DNA of 64,000 bases from Anabaena sp. UHCC 0187 (GTDB lineage: Bacteria; Cyanobacteriota; Cyanobacteriia; Cyanobacteriales; Nostocaceae): positions 62,001 to 126,000 of the forward strand of contig NZ_VILB01000009.1 in the NCBI RefSeq assembly GCF_009712035.1, written 5' to 3'. Below the pieces are notes generated by a model. It was not told where the DNA came from. It saw only the letters and a program-made list of their open reading frames with translations, and did not search any database. A program made the translations under genes and the position numbers. Of the stretch, positions 57,680 through 64,000 are shown piece by piece. The first letter of the stretch is position 1. Each line of letters begins with the position of its first letter.

Positions 57680-57812
57680 GGATAAACCTCTTTTATGACT
57701 ATTAAATAAACCTACGAATTTTCAAAAGATCATCCTAGAGGAAATTAAGATTTCACACTACTTTGATAGGAGAGGATTAAGTCTAATTCTAAAACAGGAA
57801 CTTACAAATGAT

Positions 57813-59015
57813 ATGGCAACTAAAAATATAGCTCTGAGTCAGTTAAATAATGGCTCTACTTATAACGAAATCTTTAATCGAGATATTATTGGCAAAGTTA
57901 AACTTTTCCAAGCATCCTATCCCCAAAAAAAAATCTATATGATGGGCTGGGGTGATACGAGTCAGCCATTACCGGCAACAGTAGTTAGAGCTTTAATTGA
58001 TGGAGCAACAAAGCTAGGAAACCTCAATACTTATACAGGTTATGAAGATATTAATGGCAATCCAGAACTAAAAAAATCTGTTTGCGATAAATATTATCAA
58101 GAAAAAATAGGTGTTGAGTTTGATAGTTCGGAAATTTTCATTAGTGACGGCGCACAATCATCATTGTCTAATCTCCAAGAACTTTTTGGTTTAGATAATT
58201 CTGTAGCCTTACAAAACCCTACCTATCCTGCTTTTATTGAGGGAAATTCATTAGCAGGAAGAAGCCAATTTATTGAATTGCATTGTCACGAACAAAATAA
58301 TTTTGTACCACAAACTCCTCAAGAAAAAGTAGATTTAATTTATTTGTGCTTTCCCAACAATCCTACAGGAGCAGTGGCGACAAAAGAACAACTTAAGGGC
58401 TTTGTTGACTATGCCAGAAGCCATCAAGCTGTAATTATTTTTGATGCAGTTTATAGTTGGTTTGTAAATACCCCCAACATTCCCAGAAGTATTTATGAAA
58501 TTGAGGGAGCGAAAGAATGTGCGATAGAAATTAACAGTTTCTCCAAAATTGCCAGCTTTACTGGTTTGAGATTAGGTTGGTCTGTAGTTCCCCACAGCCT
58601 AACCATTAAAAATACTACATTTGGAGAACTCAATCAGATGTGGAGTATTAGAAATTCAATTAAGTTCTGGGGAGCTTCTAATTTAGCCCAACAAGGTGGC
58701 ATTGCTGTATTATCCGCACAAGGACAAAAAGAATGTCAACAAAATATTAACTATTATCTAACTAATGCTCATCTTCTTCGACAAGGTTTGTCAAACCAGG
58801 GTTTTAATTGTTTTGGTGGTACAGATAATCCTTTTATCTGGCTCAAAGCACCAGGAAAAATGACATCTTGGCAATTCTTCGACAACCTATTACAGGAAAT
58901 GGGTATTGTTGGTATTCCTGGTTGTTTGTTTGGTGAGAGTGGAGAAGGTTATTTGCGTTTGAGTGCATTAGCAAGTCAAAAAGAAATAGCAGAAGCTGTA
59001 CAAAATAGATCCTAA
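57813..59015 (+). CDS. Class I aminotransferase (LL-DAP-aminotransferase-like)
   Basis: A 400-residue fold-type I PLP aminotransferase. The PLP lysine is Lys245 in SFSKIASFTGLRLGW; the block resembles that of LL-diaminopimelate aminotransferase (SFSK..GFTG.R). Other blocks are YTGYEDINGNPELKKSV, DGAQSSLSNLQELF, NPTYPAF, LCFPNNPTGAVA and FDAVYSWF. It is probably a paralogue of the DapL that cyanobacteria use for lysine synthesis, with changed specificity. Its neighbour is a 2-hydroxyacid dehydrogenase, which would reduce the 2-oxo acid it makes. Confidence 0.88.
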   Translation: MATKNIALSQLNNGSTYNEIFNRDIIGKVKLFQASYPQKKIYMMGWGDTSQPLPATVVRALIDGATKLGNLNTYTGYEDINGNPELKKSVCDKYYQEKIGVEFDSSEIFISDGAQSSLSNLQELFGLDNSVALQNPTYPAFIEGNSLAGRSQFIELHCHEQNNFVPQTPQEKVDLIYLCFPNNPTGAVATKEQLKGFVDYARSHQAVIIFDAVYSWFVNTPNIPRSIYEIEGAKECAIEINSFSKIASFTGLRLGWSVVPHSLTIKNTTFGELNQMWSIRNSIKFWGASNLAQQGGIAVLSAQGQKECQQNINYYLTNAHLLRQGLSNQGFNCFGGTDNPFIWLKAPGKMTSWQFFDNLLQEMGIVGIPGCLFGESGEGYLRLSALASQKEIAEAVQNRS

Positions 59016-59118
59016 TCAAGTAGATAAATTTTATTACTTATTTCTCTCAACTATTTAGCTATTTTTTCAAAAATCAAATACTATTCCTAATATACTGAAA
59101 AATCAGCAATTATAAGTA

Positions 59119-60060
59119 ATGACAGTTTTATTAATTGGAGAAATAGATCCTACAGATACTTGGTTTGTAGAATTCATTGCAGAATTTAAAAAATCTATGC
59201 CTAATATAGATTTGCAAATTTTCCCGGACTGTGGAAACTTTGAAGATGTTGAGATAGCTCTAGCATGGAAACCTCCACTGGGAGCGTTGCTCAAATTTCC
59301 CAATCTTAAGCTGATTATTTCCTTAAGTGCTGGTGTAGATCATCTTTTAAGAGATCCAAATTTACCTGATAATATCTCAATTGTTCGTCTTGTTTCGCCC
59401 GCTCAAACATTACAAATGGCTGAATATGTCAATTTAGCTGTTTTGTTTTTTCAGAGGAGATTATTTGATTATCAACAATTACAGCGATCGCAACAGTGGG
59501 CATATTTGCCTGTATCCAATTCTCAATCATTCACCGTGGGAATTATGGGTTTGGGTGCTTTTGGTTTAACTGTAGCTAAAAGACTTAGAGATATTGGTTT
59601 ATCTGTCCGAGGATGGAGTCGAACCCCTAAAGAAATTGCAGGAATTAAGTGCTTCTATGGACAAGATCAATTTAGGCTTTTTTTGAGTAAGTGTCACGTC
59701 CTCGTGTGTTTGTTGCCGCTAACATCAGAAACCGAAAATATTCTTAATGCTGATACATTTTCTGCATTGTCTCAACCAGCTTACTTAGTTAATGTTAGTA
59801 GAGGAAAGCACTTAGTAGAAGCAGATTTATTGAGTGCATTAGATTCTGGTAAAATTGGAGGAGCTTTTCTGGATTGTTTTTGTACTGAGCCATTGCCAAA
59901 AGATCATCCTTTTTGGCATCATCCTAGAATTATAGTTACTCCTCACATATCTGCTCCTGGTATACCTAGTGAATTAGCCGGTCAAATTATTGATATTTTT
60001 ACTAAATTCTACACTGGCCAGCCATTGAAAAATTTGGTTTATTTGCCGCAAGGCTATTGA
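59119..60060 (+). CDS. D-2-hydroxyacid dehydrogenase (GhrA-like)
   Basis: A 313-residue NAD(P)-dependent enzyme that reduces 2-oxo acids to D-2-hydroxy acids. The Rossmann motif is GIMGLGAFG (about 143-151). Catalytic residues appear as Arg in NVSRGKHLVEADLL, Glu in CFCTEPLPKDHPFW and His in TPHISAPG. It most resembles the glyoxylate/hydroxypyruvate reductase A branch. It follows the aminotransferase by 103 bases and precedes shc. Together they could turn an amino acid into its 2-hydroxy acid. Confidence 0.88.
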   Translation: MTVLLIGEIDPTDTWFVEFIAEFKKSMPNIDLQIFPDCGNFEDVEIALAWKPPLGALLKFPNLKLIISLSAGVDHLLRDPNLPDNISIVRLVSPAQTLQMAEYVNLAVLFFQRRLFDYQQLQRSQQWAYLPVSNSQSFTVGIMGLGAFGLTVAKRLRDIGLSVRGWSRTPKEIAGIKCFYGQDQFRLFLSKCHVLVCLLPLTSETENILNADTFSALSQPAYLVNVSRGKHLVEADLLSALDSGKIGGAFLDCFCTEPLPKDHPFWHHPRIIVTPHISAPGIPSELAGQIIDIFTKFYTGQPLKNLVYLPQGY

Positions 60061-60201
60061 CTAACAGGGAAATATCCAATGACAAGCTACTCCATTTTTA
60101 GCTAAGGTATTGAATAATATAATACAAAAGTCAAAACCAGATAAAAAAAAGTTAAATAATTAGAAAGAACAATTATTATTTACTACTGAGGTAGGTATTT
60201 G

Positions 60202-62109
60202 ATGCAAACACAAGATAGAGCAAAAGTCAAGCAAGTTGTTGATGCCATAGTCGCAAGTCAAAAACATCTGCTTTCAATTCAAAATCCCGATGGTTATTGG
60301 TGGGCGGAATTAGAATCTAATGTTACCATCACCTCGGAAGCTGTTTTACTCCATAAGATTTGGGGAACAGATAAAACCAGACCTTTATATAAAGTGGAAA
60401 ATTATCTCCGTTCTCAACAGCGAGAACATGGAGGTTGGGAATTGTTTTATGGTGATGGTGGAGATTTAAACACAACTGTAGAAGCTTATATGGCTTTGAG
60501 GTTATTAGGTGTACCCGCTACAGATACCGCATTACTAAAAGCGAAATCCCTAATTTTATCCAAAGGTGGAATTAGCAAAACTCGCATTTTTACAAAGTTA
60601 CATTTAGCCTTAATTGGTTGTTATAATTGGCGCGGACTGCCTTCTTTACCATCTTGGGTAATGTTGCTACCCGATAATTTTCCCTTCAATATTTATGAAC
60701 TTTCCAGTTGGGCGCGTTCTAGCACTGTCCCATTATTAATTGTCTTTGATCGTAAACCCATTTTTAAAATTGATCAACCAATTAATTTAGATGAATTATA
60801 TGCTGAAGGTGTGAATAATGTCCGCTGGGAATTACCAAAGAATGGTGATTGGTCAGATATTTTTAACATTCTTGATGATGGCTTTAAATTAGCCGAAAGT
60901 TTGAATTTTGTCCCGTTCAGAAATGAAGGGATTGCAGCCGCAGAAAAATGGATTTTAGAACGTCAAGAAGTTACAGGAGATTGGGGCGGAATTATTCCCG
61001 CCATGTTAAATTCTCTGTTAGCTTTAAAATGCTTAGATTATGATGCTAATGATCCCATTATCGAACGGGGTTTAAAAGCAGTTGATAATTTCGCCATAGA
61101 AACAGAGAATAGTTACTGTGTACAACCTTGTGTTTCTCCTGTCTGGGATACTGCTTGGGCGATTCGGGCGTTAATTGATTCAGGTTTTGCGCCAAATGAT
61201 CCGGCTATTGTCAAAGCTGGAGAATGGTTAATAGAGAAACAAATTCTCGATTATGGTGATTGGAATATCAAAAATAAGCAAGGAAAACCCGGTGCTTGGG
61301 CGTTTGAATTTGACAATCGTTTTTATCCAGATGTAGATGATTCGGCTGTAGTTGTCATGGCTTTACATCAAGCAAAATTACCAAATGAGGAACTGAAAAA
61401 ACAAGCTATGAATAGGGCTTTAAATTGGATTGCTTCTATGCAGTGTAAACCAGGTGGTTGGGCGGCTTTTGATCTTGATAATGATCAAGAATGGCTTAAT
61501 TCTGTCCCCTATGGTGACTTGAAAGCCATGATTGATCCAAATACGGCTGATGTCACAGCTAGAGTATTAGAAATGTTGGGGGCTTGTAATTTATCAATTC
61601 AACCAGATAATTTAGAAAAGTCTCTAGATTATCTTTTGAAGGAACAAGAAACAGAAGGTTGTTGGTTTGGGCGTTGGGGTGTAAATTACATTTATGGAAC
61701 TAGCGGTGTTTTATCGGCTTTGGCTTTAATTAATCCCCTGAAATATGCTGAAAATATCAATCAAGGTGTTGATTGGTTAGTCAAAGTCCAAAATACTGAT
61801 GGTGGTTGGGGAGAAACTTGTTTTAGTTACAATGATCCTAGTTTGAAAGGAAAAGGTGATAGCACTGCTTCTCAAACAGCATGGGCTTTAATTGGGTTAA
61901 TATCCGCAGGTGAAGCAACGGGTAAATTAGCTATTGAAAGTATCGAAAAGGGGATTAATTACCTGTTAGAAACTCAAAAATCAGATGGTACTTGGGATGA
62001 ATCATACTTTACAGGAACTGGTTTTCCCTGCCATTTTTATTTGAAGTATCACCTATATCAACAGTATTTTCCTTTAATGGCTTTAGGACGATATCAAGCA
62101 ATAGCTTAG
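60202..62109 (+). CDS. shc: Squalene-hopene cyclase
   Basis: Cyclises squalene to hopene, the first hopanoid step, at the membrane. The ATG at 60202 has GAGGTAGG upstream; a TTG one codon earlier is not needed. The 635-residue enzyme has the catalytic DVDD motif (377-380; DVDDSAVVVMAL) and several QW repeats (for example QNPDGYWWAEL, VQNTDGGWGE, TQKSDGTWDE). The length matches bacterial SHC. HpnB-like and HpnG-like genes lie in the same region. Confidence 0.95.
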   Translation: MQTQDRAKVKQVVDAIVASQKHLLSIQNPDGYWWAELESNVTITSEAVLLHKIWGTDKTRPLYKVENYLRSQQREHGGWELFYGDGGDLNTTVEAYMALRLLGVPATDTALLKAKSLILSKGGISKTRIFTKLHLALIGCYNWRGLPSLPSWVMLLPDNFPFNIYELSSWARSSTVPLLIVFDRKPIFKIDQPINLDELYAEGVNNVRWELPKNGDWSDIFNILDDGFKLAESLNFVPFRNEGIAAAEKWILERQEVTGDWGGIIPAMLNSLLALKCLDYDANDPIIERGLKAVDNFAIETENSYCVQPCVSPVWDTAWAIRALIDSGFAPNDPAIVKAGEWLIEKQILDYGDWNIKNKQGKPGAWAFEFDNRFYPDVDDSAVVVMALHQAKLPNEELKKQAMNRALNWIASMQCKPGGWAAFDLDNDQEWLNSVPYGDLKAMIDPNTADVTARVLEMLGACNLSIQPDNLEKSLDYLLKEQETEGCWFGRWGVNYIYGTSGVLSALALINPLKYAENINQGVDWLVKVQNTDGGWGETCFSYNDPSLKGKGDSTASQTAWALIGLISAGEATGKLAIESIEKGINYLLETQKSDGTWDESYFTGTGFPCHFYLKYHLYQQYFPLMALGRYQAIA

Positions 62110-62402
62110 TAATTAGGAGTTAGGAGTGAAAGTCTTTTTCTCTATGACTTTTTTCATAAATTAGGGAAAATCACACAGAGGACAATACCTATTGTTTACT
62201 CTGTGTTTATCTATAGTAATCGGGAGAAGATTTATATCTAACTATAGATATATCTCTATTTACTTCTTTAGCATGAAGTTACCTTCATCATTAAATCCTA
62301 GACTGAAGTGAACTTACCATTCTCTGAATTAGGATTGTCAAAAATTTTAGACTATTCACGCATAATTATTTTGTTATTGAGTTAAATACTGGAGATAAAA
62401 AA

Positions 62403-62804
62403 ATGGAATATACAGAGTTTATAACCCATGTTCAAAGTCTAACCCAATCAGAATCTCGTGAAGAAGCGGAAGTTGCTACCCGTGCTACCTTGGAAATTAT
62501 TAAACAAATTGTTCCTAGTGATGAAAGAGAAGAATTAGCAGTACAAATACCCCAGGAGTTAAGAGAATATTTGCGTGGAAGTGAAACAGAACCGATTCAA
62601 TCTTTGCATTTACAAGAGTTTATTGAGCGAATTAGTCAAAAAGAAAGCGTAGAACCCACCATAGCTGCTATTCATGTCCGGGCTGTTTTTGCTGTTGTAC
62701 AACTTGCTGTTTCTCCAGACAATTTTCGCAAATTTTATGACTATTTCTCCCATGATTATGAGGAATTATTTACCATATCAATGACAAATAAAATTTCTGC
62801 TTAG
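62403..62804 (+). CDS. DUF2267 domain-containing protein
   Basis: A 133-residue soluble helical protein with the DUF2267 pattern: EFITHVQSLTQSESREEAEVAT, LAVQIPQELREYL and a second similar half (LQEFIERISQKESVEPTIAA). The two halves look like an internal duplication. Function is not known. A T-ended palindrome follows. Confidence 0.85.
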   Translation: MEYTEFITHVQSLTQSESREEAEVATRATLEIIKQIVPSDEREELAVQIPQELREYLRGSETEPIQSLHLQEFIERISQKESVEPTIAAIHVRAVFAVVQLAVSPDNFRKFYDYFSHDYEELFTISMTNKISA

Positions 62805-62851
62805 TTAAGAGAAATTTGTAAGTCGAAAATTATGGCTAATGCTACATTACA

Positions 62852-62882
62852 AGATACCTGATTTCTGAGAGAAGTCGGGTAT
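62852..62882 (+). terminator. Diverged AGATCCCCGACTTCT palindrome acting as a terminator
   Basis: AGATACCTGATTTCT, loop GAG, AGAAGTCGGGTAT, then ATTTTTGTTTA: an imperfect stem with a T tract about 50 bases after the DUF2267 stop. It is related to the palindromes at 50364-50396 and 46454-46486. Confidence 0.65.
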
Positions 62883-62937
62883 ATTTTTGTTTATAAATGA
62901 TTTATAATTACTAAAGTTTAAGTTGATTTTGCGGATT

Positions 62938-63378
62938 ATGCTGACTTTTAGCCAACGTCAACCACCTCATACTGATGTGTTAGTTACTATTACTCTTTCA
63001 CTCAATGCAGAAGAACGGACTCGTAGCCGTCATAAATTTACATTAGCAGATGGTAAGGAGGTTTTTCTGCGTTTATCTAGAGGTACAGTATTAAATGATG
63101 GTGATATTCTTACAGATGAAACGGAAAGTATTTATATGAGAATTATTGCTAAATCTGAACCTGTGTTAACTGCTTATGCAGAAATTTCTTTATTATTAAG
63201 GGCTGCGTATCATTTAGGAAATCGTCATGTACCTGTGGAAATTACTCCAACTTATTTACGCTTATCCCCAGATGCAGTTTTAGCTGCTATGTTGACACAA
63301 TTGGGGTTAGAAATTAAAGAAGAAATTGTACCTTTTCAACCAGAATTAGGGGCTTATGGAAATTACTCTCACGCATAG
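62938..63378 (+). CDS. ureE: Urease accessory protein UreE
   Basis: Nickel metallochaperone for urease assembly. The preferred ATG at 62938 gives 146 residues ([15 protein letters not shown]); an earlier in-frame start adds five residues. Seen: [37 protein letters not shown] (N-terminal domain), then [16 protein letters not shown] (metal-binding His region) and [17 protein letters not shown]. The C-terminus (GAYGNYSHA) is short of a His-rich tail. It overlaps ureF by 23 bases. Confidence 0.95.
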   Translation: MLTFSQRQPPHTDVLVTITLSLNAEERTRSRHKFTLADGKEVFLRLSRGTVLNDGDILTDETESIYMRIIAKSEPVLTAYAEISLLLRAAYHLGNRHVPVEITPTYLRLSPDAVLAAMLTQLGLEIKEEIVPFQPELGAYGNYSHA

Positions 63379-64000
63379 CCATTTTTTGACAATCTTACAA
63401 TTAGCAAGTCCAGCTTTACCTGTTGGTGCTTATGGTTATTCAGAAGGTTTAGAACTGTTAATAGAAAATGGGACTATTACTAATATTGAAAATCTCAAAC
63501 ATTGGCTAAAATCTGAGTTAATTCATGGCTCAATTCGCCTAGATGGGGCGATAATGGTGAGGGGTTTTCATGCTGTAAAATCAGGTAATATGGAGGCTTT
63601 AAAGCGATGGAATTCATGGTTATCTGCTGCGAGAGATACGGAAGAATTACGGGCTGCTAGTTGGCAAATGGGACGTTCTCTGATGCAATTGTTAGGGAAG
63701 CTAGACCCGGAAATTTTACCTGTGGTGAATGCTGTGGGTTATCCTGGTAATTATGCGATCGCTTTTGCTATAGCTTGCGCTCATTGGGATATCAATATTC
63801 AAGCTGCTTTATTAGCTTATTTACATAGTTGGGCGAATAATTTAATTACCGCTGGAATCAAACTTATTCCTCTCGGACAAACTGCGGGACAAGAATTATT
63901 ACTGGGTTTACAACCTTTATTAACTACGACTGTGGGAGAAATTTTGACAATGGAAGATGATGATTTAGGATGTTGTAATTGGGGTTTATCTTTAGCGAGT
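63356..64000 (+). CDS. ureF: Urease accessory protein UreF (partial, runs off the window)
   Basis: Part of the UreDFG nickel-insertion complex. The ATG at 63356 overlaps the ureE end by 23 bases in a different frame, so the two are translationally coupled. The first 215 residues are present: [20 protein letters not shown] (family N-terminal signature), [25 protein letters not shown] and [10 protein letters not shown]. Only the final few residues are missing, with no stop before the edge. It must be an open frame continuing past base 64000. Confidence 0.95.
   Translation, partial: MEITLTHSHFLTILQLASPALPVGAYGYSEGLELLIENGTITNIENLKHWLKSELIHGSIRLDGAIMVRGFHAVKSGNMEALKRWNSWLSAARDTEELRAASWQMGRSLMQLLGKLDPEILPVVNAVGYPGNYAIAFAIACAHWDINIQAALLAYLHSWANNLITAGIKLIPLGQTAGQELLLGLQPLLTTTVGEILTMEDDDLGCCNWGLSLAS

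Overview
The window looks like a chromosomal segment of a filamentous cyanobacterium, most likely heterocyst-forming (Nostocales). Supporting signs are the b6f genes petC and petA, cyanobacterial genes such as pipX, sepF and ftn2/zipN, many GCGATCGC (HIP1) sites, DevBCA-type exporter genes, and abundant heptamer short tandem repeats between genes. The DNA is AT-rich. I found no rRNA, tRNA, CRISPR array or recognisable transposase. The species cannot be named from this sequence alone.

Layout. (a) 1-3.3 kb: proC, sepF, then pipX-yggS, all minus strand, ordinary core genes. (b) 3.35-18.5 kb: a six-gene minus-strand PUFA-synthase-like biosynthetic cluster. In transcription order it holds a 2260-residue PfaA-like synthase (KS-AT-ACP-ACP-KR-DH), a PfaB-like protein with a degenerate KS plus AT, a PfaD-like enoyl reductase, a condensation/PapA-type acyltransferase, a free acyl carrier protein, and a TubC-docking-domain protein fused to a large domain I do not recognise. 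(c) 19.3-23.4 kb: facing away from it, a small possible DNA-binding protein and a DevB-DevC-DevA exporter. A lipid-like product made by (b) and exported by (c) is a reasonable inference. This is the best candidate in the window for an undescribed system.

(d) 23.4-42.1 kb: mostly housekeeping: nagB, petC-petA with a clear terminator, DUF3067, ftn2/zipN, DUF4912, a phosphodiester glycosidase lipoprotein, a cytochrome b561-like protein, moeA, an acyltransferase, proS, a GerMN lipoprotein-like protein, accB-efp and a CYP38-like cyclophilin. (e) 42.1-46.5 kb: a fused restriction-methylase gene set between two long, diverged direct repeats, which looks like a mobile cassette. (f) 46.6-57 kb: an RND permease, an HpnG-like phosphorylase, a giant FG-GAP/cadherin protein, HpnB-like glycosyltransferase and an EamA transporter. 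(g) 57.2-62.1 kb: an unusual SET-domain protein / aminotransferase / 2-hydroxyacid dehydrogenase trio followed by squalene-hopene cyclase. (h) 62.4-64 kb: DUF2267, ureE and the start of ureF, which runs off the window.

Hopanoid genes (hpnG-like, hpnB-like, shc) are scattered over about 12 kb with unrelated genes between them. Non-coding DNA is rich in dispersed palindromes and heptamer/octamer tandem repeats, several of which touch or extend coding sequences.
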